A stretch of 64,000 nt of DNA from Prolixibacteraceae bacterium. Lineage in GTDB: Bacteria > Bacteroidota > Bacteroidia > Bacteroidales > Prolixibacteraceae. The stretch lies in the NCBI GenBank assembly GCA_028377305.1, contig JAONJW010000003.1, positions 1 through 64,000 on the forward strand, given 5' to 3'. The translations under genes and the position numbers were made by a program. The notes beneath the pieces are model-generated. The model was not told the DNA's origin. It ran no database searches and worked only from the letters and a program-made list of their open reading frames with translations. Shown piece after piece: positions 29,074-39,173 of the stretch. The number at the start of each line of letters is the position of its first letter. Position 1 is the first letter of the stretch.

Positions 29074-30087
29074 TTATTCAATCACATCAATCCACCCGTG
29101 TTTGTCTTCTACTGTACCATATTGAATGCCACGAAGTGTATCATATAGCTTAGTGCTAACTTTTCCAGCATCGGTGCCGTAATTGTATTCTTTGTTTTCT
29201 TCCACGTCTACAATACGCTTAATCGGTGATATTACAGCAGCAGTACCACATGCTCCAACTTCATCAAAGGTTGCAAGTTCCTCCTCTTCGATAGGGCGAA
29301 CCTCTACATTCATTCCTAGGTCAGTTGCAATTTGTCTAAGACTCTTATTTGTGATAGACTCTAAGATTGATGATGATCGAGGAGTGATATATTTATTTCC
29401 TTGAATCGCAAAGAAGTTTGCAGGTCCACATTCATCGATATATTTTTTTTCTTTTGCATCCAAATATAGAACGGCAGAGAAACCTTCAGAGTGAGCTCTT
29501 TCTCCAGCAACCATACTTGCAGCATAATTACCGCCAACCTTGAATTTTCCTGTTCCATGTGGTGCTGCACGATCATATTCACGATATATCGCAAGATCAG
29601 TTGGTTTAAAACCTTCTTTGAAGTATGGTCCAACAGGCATTACAAATACTACGAATAGATATTCATCTGCCGGTTTTACTCCTACTTGTGCACCTGTTCC
29701 GATTAAAAGAGGTCTGATATATAGTGAAGCACCACTTTCGTATGGAGGAATAAAGTGTTCATTAAGCTCAATCGCTTTTTTGACAGCATTACAGAAAATG
29801 TCTTCAGGAATTGGTTGCATACGTATACCTTCTGCAGATTCTGACATGCGTTTAGCATTATCCTTCATTCTGAAAACACGTATCTTACCATCTTTGCCCT
29901 TAAATGCTTTTAAGCCTTCGAAACATTCTTGACCGTAGTGAAGACAAGTTGCACCCATGTGCATGGTTATTTCTTCAGAAGAATGTGTTTCTAGTCCTCC
30001 CCATTTGCCATCTTTGAAATAGCAACGTACATTATAATCGGTTTTAGAGTAACCAAACCCGAGATTTTTCCAGTCTTTAGTTTCCAT
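29074..30087 (-). CDS. ilvE: Branched-chain amino acid aminotransferase
   Basis: LHYGQECFEGLKAFKGKDGKIRVFRMKDNAKRM, YIRPLLIGTGAQVGVKPADEY, GGNYAASM, EVGACGTAAVISPI. Confidence 0.96.
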   Translation of the reverse strand: METKDWKNLGFGYSKTDYNVRCYFKDGKWGGLETHSSEEITMHMGATCLHYGQECFEGLKAFKGKDGKIRVFRMKDNAKRMSESAEGIRMQPIPEDIFCNAVKKAIELNEHFIPPYESGASLYIRPLLIGTGAQVGVKPADEYLFVVFVMPVGPYFKEGFKPTDLAIYREYDRAAPHGTGKFKVGGNYAASMVAGERAHSEGFSAVLYLDAKEKKYIDECGPANFFAIQGNKYITPRSSSILESITNKSLRQIATDLGMNVEVRPIEEEELATFDEVGACGTAAVISPIKRIVDVEENKEYNYGTDAGKVSTKLYDTLRGIQYGTVEDKHGWIDVIE

Positions 30088-30358
30088 CTCTATCGTTTAA
30101 GATTGTTATCAATAAAGAAGCCTTATATTGATTTAAGGCATCGTGTGTCGTTTAATATTGTTAGCAATAAGATGAAAGTGTGGATCTTATGCCATATTTC
30201 AAAAGGAATTTCTGTTAATATCCTTATGAAATCAAAGGTACAAATAGTAAAAGTAAAATATACTAACAAATAAGCATATAAATATCAAAGAAAATAGATA
30301 AATTTACTCTTTGGTATATAGTTAAATTAATATTAGGATCAATCTAAAAAATACTTTT

Positions 30359-30775
30359 ATGAAATACATATTTTGGACCATGGTATTGATTGGATTTGCT
30401 TTTACTTCATGTCATAGTCTAAAAAAATCTTCTTCCGAAGAGACAAAAACTGAAAGTACCAAAGCGAAATCAACACCACTAACAGTCAAGAAAGAGAAAG
30501 TCGTGGCAGCAAAAGGAGAGGATTCTTCTGTTGGCAACTTTAAATATTATATTATTTGGGGAAGTTTCCAACATCAGGAAAATGCTCTAAAATTAAAGAA
30601 GCAGTTAATCGACGAATACCAAACACCGGCTTTTATTCTAGTCAATGAAGAAGGTTGGTTTCGTGTCTGTTTCGAGAGTCATAATAAAGAGAAAAGCGCA
30701 CGAGCACGTATTCAACAGTTACGAGACAAATATCCTAATTTTGAGACAATGTGGTTGTTGATTAATAAATTATAA
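30359..30775 (+). CDS. SPOR-domain lipoprotein
   Basis: Lipobox GFAFTSCHSL; C-terminal YYIIWGSFQHQENALKLKKQLIDEY... FRVCFESHNKEKSARARIQQLRDKYPNFETMWLL. Confidence 0.85.
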   Translation: MKYIFWTMVLIGFAFTSCHSLKKSSSEETKTESTKAKSTPLTVKKEKVVAAKGEDSSVGNFKYYIIWGSFQHQENALKLKKQLIDEYQTPAFILVNEEGWFRVCFESHNKEKSARARIQQLRDKYPNFETMWLLINKL

Positions 30776-30776
30776 G

Positions 30777-30815
30777 TAAAAATCCCAAAGCAAAATATAT
30801 GCTTTGGGATTTTTA
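30777..30815. terminator. Bidirectional Rho-independent terminator
   Basis: taaaaatcccaaagca-aaatata-tgctttgggattttta between SPOR gene and frr. Confidence 0.85.
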
Positions 30816-30830
30816 ATAGCGTATCAAACA

Positions 30831-31397
30831 TTACACAGTAAGAATATCTACTTCTTTAGCTTTTAGTAGTTCGTCGACTTTCTTGATGTATTTATCCGTA
30901 AGCACCTGTACATCTGCTAATGAGTTCTTCTCTTGATCTTCAGAGATCTCAGTTGCTTTTAACATTTTTTTGAAAGTGTCGTTCGCATCTTTACGTGCAC
31001 CACGTATAGCGATCTTAGCATTCTCTCCAGCAGTATTAGCATCTTTAACAAGCCCTTTACGACGTTCTTCAGTCAATGGTGGTACATTAAGACGAATAAC
31101 CTCCCCATTATTATCAGGATTTAGCCCAAGATTAGAGTTTATTAGAGCCTTTTCAATATCTGGAATAAGTTGCTTCTCCCATGGCTGTACTGCAATTGTA
31201 CGTGCATCAGGAGTATTGACATTTGCAACTTGAGATAGAGGGGTTGGAGACCCATAGTACTCGACCATTACACCATCTAACATGCGAGGACTTGCTTTAC
31301 CTGCACGAATACTTGCTAGTTCTTTATCAAGATGCTCAATCGTGTTGTCCATCTTTTCTTGAACCATATCTAAAATCATTTGTAACTCTTCATTCAT
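30831..31397 (-). CDS. frr: Ribosome recycling factor
   Basis: MDNTIEHLDKELASIRAGKASPRMLDGVMVEYYGSPTPLSQVANV. Confidence 0.98.
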   Translation of the reverse strand: MNEELQMILDMVQEKMDNTIEHLDKELASIRAGKASPRMLDGVMVEYYGSPTPLSQVANVNTPDARTIAVQPWEKQLIPDIEKALINSNLGLNPDNNGEVIRLNVPPLTEERRKGLVKDANTAGENAKIAIRGARKDANDTFKKMLKATEISEDQEKNSLADVQVLTDKYIKKVDELLKAKEVDILTV

Positions 31398-31480
31398 TGC
31401 TTAGGAGTTTTTATGGTTGTTTTATCTATTTTATCAGAATAACTCAATCTATCCATATTTGTTCTTCAAATATAGTGAGA

Positions 31481-32194
31481 TTAGTTATTATACACATATG
31501 TTCCAATATTTTCTCCATCGATAACCTTTACAAGGTTGCCAATTGTATCCATATCAAAAACAATAACAGGTAAATTATTTTCTTTACACATGGCTGTTGC
31601 TGTAAGATCCATAATTTTCAACCCTTGACTGTATATCTCATCAAAAGTAATTTGATCATATTTTGTTGCTGAAGGGTCTTTTTCAGGATCTGCTGTGTAT
31701 ATTCCGTCAACTCTTGTTCCTTTAAGCATAACATCTGCTTCAACTTCTATTCCACGAAGGCTTGAACCTGTATCAGTTGTAAAATATGGATTACCTGTTC
31801 CACCTGAAAGAATAACTACTTCTCCAGATTCTAGGCTTTCAATGGCTTTATCTTTAGAATAGAACTCTCCTACAGGCTCCATTCTTATTGCAGTTAAAAC
31901 ACGATTCGCAACCCCATTATTTTTAAGAGCAGATCCAAGTGCTAAGCTGTTAATAACAGTTGCAAGCATACCCATTTGATCTCCTTTAACACGATCAAAT
32001 CCTTGAGTTGAGCCACTTAAACCTCTAAAGATATTTCCTCCTCCGATTACAATTGCTACTTGAACGCCTTTGTCAACGATCTCCTTGATTTGAGTTGCAT
32101 AGTCGTTAAGTCTTTTTGAATCGATGCCATATTCTTGGCTTCCCATTAATGATTCTCCAGATAGTTTAAGTAGTACTCTTTTAAATTTTGCCAT
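31481..32194 (-). CDS. pyrH: UMP kinase
   Basis: [25 protein letters not shown]... [11 protein letters not shown]... [11 protein letters not shown]. Confidence 0.97.
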   Translation of the reverse strand: MAKFKRVLLKLSGESLMGSQEYGIDSKRLNDYATQIKEIVDKGVQVAIVIGGGNIFRGLSGSTQGFDRVKGDQMGMLATVINSLALGSALKNNGVANRVLTAIRMEPVGEFYSKDKAIESLESGEVVILSGGTGNPYFTTDTGSSLRGIEVEADVMLKGTRVDGIYTADPEKDPSATKYDQITFDEIYSQGLKIMDLTATAMCKENNLPVIVFDMDTIGNLVKVIDGENIGTYVYNN

Positions 32195-32372
32195 GATTAT
32201 AGAAAAATGTTTTGCCAAAATTACGATAGATTAAGCAGATACGAAAATATCTATGCGAGAATTAAACGGGTTTTATACACCATTAATTCTTGAATTGCAT
32301 AAAAAGTATAGATGATGCTATTTATTAGATCTTTTGTTAACTTCGTGAGTGAATTAATGAGTAGAATGTTTT

Positions 32373-33191
32373 ATGGATGATCTAACGAATAAAGGTGTAG
32401 TTAAGGATGGTGTTTCGTTAATTATTACAACATATAATTGGCCGGAGGCACTCGATATTGTTTTGGAACGAGTTGTTAACCAGTCAGTTATGCCTAATGA
32501 GGTTATTGTTGCAGATGATGGTTCAACTGAGGAAACAAAAGAACTAATTGATCTTTGGAGGGAACAATTTCCTGTTCCTGTCATCCATTCATGGATTGAA
32601 GATGAGGGGTTTAGAGCTTCAATGAGCCGTAATATGGCAATTAAGCAATCTTCATATAGTTATCTGATTTTTCTTGATGGTGATATTTTGATTCGCAGAA
32701 GATTTGTAGAGGATCACCTTAAAGCACGGGAAAAAGGATATTTCTTGGCAGGTTCAAGAGCTAGACTAAGTAAAGAGTTGTCGGATAGATTATTATCAAA
32801 AGAAATCCGTAGGGAAGGGTTTTTCACAAAAGGGGTCGGACGTAGATTGGTCTTTCTTCACTGTCCATGGTATCATAAGTTTGTAAAAGGAATTACAGAT
32901 CACTATAAGAAAGTTCGAAGTTGTCATCTCTCCTTATGGAGAAAAAATATTATTGATGTAGATGGATTTGATGAGTCTTTTGAAGGTTGGGGACTTGAAG
33001 ATTCTGATTTGATTGTTCGTCTAATGAACAATGGAGTCAAACGTAAGAACCTACCACTTATAGCTGGATGTTCACATATCTTTCATTCTCAGAAAGAGAA
33101 TAATCGTCTTGCTGAGAATGAAAAGTACCTACAGGCTGCTATTGAAAGAAAGCAAACAATGGCAGTTAAAGGAATATCAAAGAGTAAATAG
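32373..33191 (+). CDS. Glycosyltransferase family 2 (with galactosyltransferase-type C-terminus)
   Basis: VSLIITTYNWPEALDIVLERVVNQS... IFLDGDILIRRRFVEDHL... DVDGFDESFEGWGLEDSDLIVRLMNNG. Confidence 0.93.
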   Translation: MDDLTNKGVVKDGVSLIITTYNWPEALDIVLERVVNQSVMPNEVIVADDGSTEETKELIDLWREQFPVPVIHSWIEDEGFRASMSRNMAIKQSSYSYLIFLDGDILIRRRFVEDHLKAREKGYFLAGSRARLSKELSDRLLSKEIRREGFFTKGVGRRLVFLHCPWYHKFVKGITDHYKKVRSCHLSLWRKNIIDVDGFDESFEGWGLEDSDLIVRLMNNGVKRKNLPLIAGCSHIFHSQKENNRLAENEKYLQAAIERKQTMAVKGISKSK

Positions 33192-33192
33192 A

Positions 33193-34248
33193 TTAATTGC
33201 TCTTTGATGCTTCATATAGTGTATATCTATTATGTGTATGTTTTTTTAGAGCACTCTTTCTTTTCTTACGATTAAAATGATATACGATACCAACTTTAAG
33301 TAAATACTTGGTTAAAAGAATGTAGTTGCTGAATTCTTTCTTATATTGTTTCTTTATCAGGGTATTAATTAGTGGAAGATAAAGTTCTTTGTAATTTATG
33401 CAATGATGAACATCATTCTTCTCAATGATTTTTAATATGAATGCTTTAAATATACTTTGTTCTTCATTGTTATTAAATGATTTGTATTTCCAAAGATACT
33501 TACTGATTTGAGATTCTTCTTCTGAGAGTGGGCCAATGATAGCCGTAAGGTATCTAAGGTTAATTTCATTAAAGTTGTCTTCTTGTTGTTTCTTTTTTAA
33601 TGAACTAACTTGCTTGTTATGTACTCGATATAAAAGTAGTACTTCATCTATATTGGCTAGCTTGGTTACAAGAGCTGCTCTTGTCCACAAGTCATAGTCC
33701 TGAGTCGAACACAAAGATTCATCATAGAATAGATTGTACTTCTTGACATCTTCAGTTCTAATCAAAACGGAGGGATGTGCTAAACAGCTTTTGAAAATTA
33801 GTTTTGCTTTTATCTCTTGTGGAGTCGATAAATTAATCCAAAACTTCTTAGATTTTCCAAACATTTTTATTTGGCTACCTACAATCGATATATCCTTGTT
33901 TTTTTCAAGAAAGTCTATCTGCTTTTCAAATCTTGTTGGCAAAGCTATATCGTCAGCATCCATTCTAGCAATATACTTACCATCAGCAATCTCTAAAGCA
34001 CGATTCATTGAGTAAGCTAGTCCACGATTTTTATCATTCAAGATTATTTTGATACAACGATTAGATGTAGATAGCTCTTCCAGAAAATTATGCAAATCTG
34101 TATATTGGGGATTATCATTAACAATGATAAATTCAATGTCCTTTATCGTTTGATTTAAGATTGAGTTGACAGCTTCTGTTATCCAATTAAAATCTTCATT
34201 ATAAACAGACATTAGTACGGATACAACCACTTGATGTGTTTCTTTCAT
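33193..34248 (-). CDS. Glycosyltransferase family 2
   Basis: VSVLMSVYNEDFNWITEAVNSILNQT... YIARMDADDIALPTRFEKQIDFL. Confidence 0.94.
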   Translation of the reverse strand: MKETHQVVVSVLMSVYNEDFNWITEAVNSILNQTIKDIEFIIVNDNPQYTDLHNFLEELSTSNRCIKIILNDKNRGLAYSMNRALEIADGKYIARMDADDIALPTRFEKQIDFLEKNKDISIVGSQIKMFGKSKKFWINLSTPQEIKAKLIFKSCLAHPSVLIRTEDVKKYNLFYDESLCSTQDYDLWTRAALVTKLANIDEVLLLYRVHNKQVSSLKKKQQEDNFNEINLRYLTAIIGPLSEEESQISKYLWKYKSFNNNEEQSIFKAFILKIIEKNDVHHCINYKELYLPLINTLIKKQYKKEFSNYILLTKYLLKVGIVYHFNRKKRKSALKKHTHNRYTLYEASKSN

Positions 34249-34539
34249 CTTTAATACTTGATTTGAAATATTGTGTACAACATAAGAAATGAAAAATATG
34301 CAAATAAATATAAGAATGTTTAGGTTGTTTGCCTAAGGTTGTAAAAGAGTTAACTATATCATCTTCAATGTTCAGGTATATGCCAATAATTGGAGCTAAC
34401 TTTAATGACAAGATCTCATTTAAATTGGTTTGATATTTTTGTCTGTTTAAATAATTACGGTCGTTTAGAGGATATTTATGTGTTGGATTTGTTCCATTGT
34501 AATTTTCTAAACAATCAAAAGTTCATAGCCAATATAAGA

Positions 34540-35412
34540 TTAGTTGTTAGAATTAATCCCAATTCGTTGAACTATTTGAGAAAGATAGTATTTATCATCA
34601 GATGATTCAGCAAAGTTGCTTCCTGTTTCATTATTACTCTTGTTATCTATTGACGTGGGAACTTTAGCACCTTTGAGAAACCATTCATATTCAATATCTA
34701 TATGACCTAGATCTAAAGCATGATAGCCTTTTTGACAAAGTTCATATGATAAAACTGTTGCAGTTGGACCGATTGCCAAGATAAATAATTTAGTCTTATC
34801 CATTTGAGAACAACTTGACAGTAACTCATCATAGCAATCAAATGCATTCTCACATTTAGTCAGTATCCTAATAGTCGATTTTGCATTATCAAATAGTCCA
34901 TTCCCAACACCAAGTCGCGAAAATTCACCTTCTACGATCACAATGTCTTTTTGATCCCACAAAGACCTTAAATCTCTGAATATATTATCACAATTAGATT
35001 TGTCTTTAAATATCATATATGGACGTGAGATAAATGCCGTTCCATAAGTCTTGTCATGTGAGAGAAATGACATTGTAATTAACCTATAACGTTTAATAAT
35101 TTTAAACCAAAACTCTCTAGATCTTATAGTAAATTTTGATAATGAGCTATAAATATCAGGAATGCATACACAGATCTCCTTGTTATTACTTGACAATATT
35201 TCAAATAATCTTTTCTTTAGTTCTGGATTATTATCTTGGAATTTAATGCTTTTATCTGTTAGCATTAATGTAAACTCACCGTCACCAAACCTACAAATAG
35301 ATTTTGTTTTTGCAATTTCAATTGTGTCTGTTATTGATAGAATCTTTGGGGGACTTTTGATGAATCTTGTGACATAATAGTCAATTAGCCCTTTTAGTGA
35401 AAGTCTGATCAT
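34540..35412 (-). CDS. GT-D fold (DUF1792-type) glycosyltransferase
   Basis: KSICRFGDGEFTLM, IVIVEGEFSRLGVGNGLFDNAKSTIRI, LAIGPTATVLSYELCQKGYHALDLGHIDIEYEWFLKG. Confidence 0.87.
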   Translation of the reverse strand: MIRLSLKGLIDYYVTRFIKSPPKILSITDTIEIAKTKSICRFGDGEFTLMLTDKSIKFQDNNPELKKRLFEILSSNNKEICVCIPDIYSSLSKFTIRSREFWFKIIKRYRLITMSFLSHDKTYGTAFISRPYMIFKDKSNCDNIFRDLRSLWDQKDIVIVEGEFSRLGVGNGLFDNAKSTIRILTKCENAFDCYDELLSSCSQMDKTKLFILAIGPTATVLSYELCQKGYHALDLGHIDIEYEWFLKGAKVPTSIDNKSNNETGSNFAESSDDKYYLSQIVQRIGINSNN

Positions 35413-35690
35413 TATAAAAAATATTGGATATTAATATGGGAAGTCTGAAAAATGAATCACTGCTAGAAATATTTTTATACTAGTAGATATGCCTTGTCGT
35501 TTGACGTAAATTAACAGATTTGTTTATAGAAAAGAAGGAATAAATAACGTATTAATACTACATTAAAATATTATTATCCCAATCAAAAAATAAAAAGCGC
35601 TCAAAGATAATGATTTTAACAAGATAATAAATGTTTTAAGTAATATAACAAAATACGCCTTAAGTTTTAAACAATGAAATAATAATATTT

Positions 35691-36800
35691 TTACTTTTCA
35701 TAGACCTCTTTATAGACTTCTAAAGTAGTTAAAATACTTTTCTCTGTAGTGTGATATTTTAGAACATGTTTATATGCAGCATCAATAATGTGCTTTCTTT
35801 CATGCTGATTATCGAGAAGGTATTTTACATGAACTGCTAATGTTTTATAATCACCTACTTCGGCAGACATTCCTGTTACTCCATTTGTAATAATTTCAGG
35901 TATACCACCAGCACGTGTTGTAACGACAGGACATCTCAGGTGCATTGCTTCCATAATAGAGATCGGAAGACCTTCTCTTTTAGATGTTAGCACGAAAATG
36001 TCAAACTGAGGAATTTTAGATTTTGCATCATCACAGAATCCATAGAAGAAGAAATTCTGTTTTAAGTTAAAGTCTGATACTAATTTTTTAAATGTTTGAG
36101 TTCTCTTTTTATGCCCTCCGATATTAAAAAAGAATACATTTTTCATTTCCATTTTATTAACGAGCTCATTGGCTAGATGAATTAAAACAGAAAGATCTTT
36201 TGCTTCTGTATGATTCGCAATATTACCAATTATTACTGCATTATCCGGAAGGTTAAATTCGTCTTTTAGTTGAGAGACATTGGGATTGGGGACATATTCT
36301 GGATCAATACCATCATATACAACTGTCATTGTATCTACATTGCTAGATTTGATCGTCTTAGAGAAACCTTTAACTACATCTTTAGAAACGCAAATAATTT
36401 TTTTGATACATCGCATATTGTATTTGACCCTACTGATGAAAGTGGACGAAGAGCTTAGTCCCTTTTTTGCGAAAATTACTTTATAGTCTATATTCTTTAC
36501 TACAGTTGCCATATAGTGCCGAGTTACTGCACCGCTATTATGTATATGGATAATATCTGGATTAATCTCAGATAATACTCTACTGTATTCATTTGCTCCT
36601 TTTATTGAATATTTTCCAAAAGGAGATATTGCATAACAATCAACTCCTAACTCTTTTGCTTTGTTATGTAGAGGACTCTCGTTTAAACAAACCAAAGATT
36701 GCTTAATTTCTTTATTAAGAATACTTGATTCTAGTAGGATAACTAGTTGTTGCTCATTACCTCCCCAGAATTTTGCATCGGAGAAATGTACTATATGCAT
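35691..36800 (-). CDS. Glycosyltransferase family 1/4 (GT-B)
   Basis: MHIVHFSDAKFWGGNEQQLVILL..., FVLTSKREGLPISIMEAMHLRCPVVTTRAGGIPEIITNGVTG. Confidence 0.93.
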   Translation of the reverse strand: MHIVHFSDAKFWGGNEQQLVILLESSILNKEIKQSLVCLNESPLHNKAKELGVDCYAISPFGKYSIKGANEYSRVLSEINPDIIHIHNSGAVTRHYMATVVKNIDYKVIFAKKGLSSSSTFISRVKYNMRCIKKIICVSKDVVKGFSKTIKSSNVDTMTVVYDGIDPEYVPNPNVSQLKDEFNLPDNAVIIGNIANHTEAKDLSVLIHLANELVNKMEMKNVFFFNIGGHKKRTQTFKKLVSDFNLKQNFFFYGFCDDAKSKIPQFDIFVLTSKREGLPISIMEAMHLRCPVVTTRAGGIPEIITNGVTGMSAEVGDYKTLAVHVKYLLDNQHERKHIIDAAYKHVLKYHTTEKSILTTLEVYKEVYEK

Positions 36801-37079
36801 AATAACTATTTTTTATTTTGTACAAAGGTAGTATTTTTTTGTTATAAAAATGAAGGTGTCGTTTTAGTTTAAGTGTATGGAAAAGAGGTTGTTACTGTTT
36901 GGTGTTCGTGACATGTCTTATATATAGTAGTATTTTAAATGTTTCTTCTTTATTTGATTAGTTGACTTTTGCTACAGAATGTTATTATATTTAGTTGTTT
37001 ATTCAAAGTGTTAGATGTTTCGTGAAGGATTAATTTATATCATCCCCCTTCACGTGTTTAGTTTTAAATATAAATATCA

Positions 37080-38246
37080 ATGATCAATAAAGTTCCTTTT
37101 TGTAAAGTCGTATGTGACGGTAATGAGTTAAAGTACATAACAGAGGTGATTGAAAGTGGGTGGTTAACAACTGCTTCTAAGACAGCAACCTTCGAGAAGT
37201 TATTTGCAGATTATGTGGATGCCACATATGCATGTGCCGTAAATTCATGTACTGCTGCATTGCATCTAGGCTTAGAAGCTTTGGGTGTTAAAAGAGGAGA
37301 TAAGGTCTTTGTTCCTTCCCTAACTTTTACCGCTTCTGCTGAAGTTATTCGATATATGGGGGCAGATCCTGTATTTTTGGATATATGTTATGATACCAAA
37401 GTAATTACTGCAGATATTTTAGATGCAGCCATTAATGAACATCCCGATGTAAAGCATCTTATCTTGGTTCATTATGGAGGCTATCCAGCTCCTCTCTTGG
37501 ACGATGAATCGGAGGGTATAATAGGCATTTGCAAGAGAAATGAGATTAAAATCCTAGAAGATGCAGCTCATGCTTTTCCAACTAAGATTGGAGAGAAATA
37601 TATTGGTTCCATAGGAGATATCACCTGTTTTAGTTTCTATGCAAACAAAACCATCACCAGTGGAGAAGGTGGTATGTTAACAACCAACGATTCGGAGATA
37701 TTCAATAGGGTGAAGACGATGAGACTTCACGGAATAAACAGAGATGTATGGGATCGTTTTACTTCAGATAAGCCATCTTGGGAGTATGATGTCGTTGCGC
37801 CAGGGTTTAAATATAATATGCCAGATCTAACTGCAGCAATTGGTTTAGCACAGCTGGAAAGGGCTGAAGAGTATCGAAAGAGTCGTCAAGAATCAGCGGA
37901 ATATTATTTCCGACATTTATCTTCAGTAGATGCTATTGATTTACCTGTCGTGAATATCCCGAATGAGAACCATGCATGGCATCTCTTTGCGATTGTTTTA
38001 AATGATAAGAGTATGATTAGTCGTAATCTTTTTATTGAAAAACTGTCGGAGAAAGGCATTGGAACTTCGGTTCATTATAAACCGGTTCATTTAATGACTT
38101 ATTATAAGCAGAAATATGGTGGAGTATCAGATTTGTCAAATACTGAGAAAGTGTGGAAAGGCACTGTTTCTCTTCCTCTTTTTCCATTCATGAAAGAAGA
38201 AGAATTAGCTTATGTATGCGATGTAATTAAAGATATTTTAGTTTAA
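37080..38246 (+). CDS. DegT/DnrJ/EryC1/StrS-family aminotransferase (sugar aminotransferase)
   Basis: VIESGWLTTASKTATFEKLFADYVDATYACAVNSCTAALHL..., EDAAHAFPT, FSFYANKTITSGEGGMLTT. Confidence 0.95.
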   Translation: MINKVPFCKVVCDGNELKYITEVIESGWLTTASKTATFEKLFADYVDATYACAVNSCTAALHLGLEALGVKRGDKVFVPSLTFTASAEVIRYMGADPVFLDICYDTKVITADILDAAINEHPDVKHLILVHYGGYPAPLLDDESEGIIGICKRNEIKILEDAAHAFPTKIGEKYIGSIGDITCFSFYANKTITSGEGGMLTTNDSEIFNRVKTMRLHGINRDVWDRFTSDKPSWEYDVVAPGFKYNMPDLTAAIGLAQLERAEEYRKSRQESAEYYFRHLSSVDAIDLPVVNIPNENHAWHLFAIVLNDKSMISRNLFIEKLSEKGIGTSVHYKPVHLMTYYKQKYGGVSDLSNTEKVWKGTVSLPLFPFMKEEELAYVCDVIKDILV

Positions 38247-38265
38247 AAATATTTAGTGTAAAAGA

Positions 38266-38299
38266 AAAGCGGGTGCCCATTCATGGACACCCGCTTTTT
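38266..38299. terminator. Bidirectional terminator between aminotransferase gene and tsf
   Basis: aaaagcgggtg..cacccgctttt followed by T-run. Confidence 0.85.
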
Positions 38300-38323
38300 A
38301 GTGTATCTATAGTAGATCCAGAA

Positions 38324-39148
38324 TTATCCGTTCAAAGAGTTGCGAACCATTCCTGTTACATTAACACCTTTAGCTTCTTGAGCTAGGTATTGAGAAACAG
38401 TCATTTTTCCATCTTTCACGAATGATTGCTCGATAAGAGTATTCTCTTTGAACCACTTGTTAAGTGATCCTTGAGCAATCTTCTCAAGCATATTCTCTGG
38501 CTTACCTTCTTGGCGGAATTTCTCCATTGCAATACGCAACTCGTTCTCAACAGTTTCAGCAGCAACTGCATCTTTGTTGATTGCGATAGGTGCCATTGCA
38601 GCAGCTTGCATTGCAACGTCTTTTCCAACTTGCTCAGGAACAATACCGTCAAAACCGATCATAGTAGAAAGCTTGTTTCCAGCGTGAATGTAAGGAGCAA
38701 CATAAGCTGCTTCTAAACATGCATAGAAAGAAAGATCTAGCTTCTCTCCAACAACACCTGTCTGCTCAGCGATAAACTCACCAACAGTAGTGTTATCAAT
38801 AGCAAGTGCTTTCAACGCCTCAAGATCTGCCACTTTGTTTTCAATCGCTACATCAAGGATTCTTGTTGCAAGAGCAATATAGCTTTCGTTTTTCGCTACG
38901 AAATCAGTTTCACAGTTCAAAACTAGCATTGCACCAAAAGTATTATCAGCTGAAGTTTTTGCGATACAAACTCCTTCAGTTGCTTCACGATCAGCACGCT
39001 TGTTTGCGATTGCTTTACCACGCTCACGGATGATCTCAACAGCACGATCGTAATCACCTTCAGCCTCAGTTAAAGCTTTCTTACAATCCATCATACCAGC
39101 GCCTGTTGCTTTACGCAACTTCATTACATCTTTTGCATTTACAGACAT
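38324..39148 (-). CDS. tsf: Elongation factor Ts
   Basis: VMKLRKATGAGMMDCKKALTEAEGDYDRAVEIIRERG. Confidence 0.98.
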   Translation of the reverse strand: MSVNAKDVMKLRKATGAGMMDCKKALTEAEGDYDRAVEIIRERGKAIANKRADREATEGVCIAKTSADNTFGAMLVLNCETDFVAKNESYIALATRILDVAIENKVADLEALKALAIDNTTVGEFIAEQTGVVGEKLDLSFYACLEAAYVAPYIHAGNKLSTMIGFDGIVPEQVGKDVAMQAAAMAPIAINKDAVAAETVENELRIAMEKFRQEGKPENMLEKIAQGSLNKWFKENTLIEQSFVKDGKMTVSQYLAQEAKGVNVTGMVRNSLNG

Positions 39149-39173
39149 GGGTCAGAAAATATTAGGTTGAAAA

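Noticed and set aside
34390-34605. 71-aa + ORF between two minus-strand glycosyltransferases
   Set aside because: Overlaps the 3' end of the GT-D gene antisense; no protein-like features.
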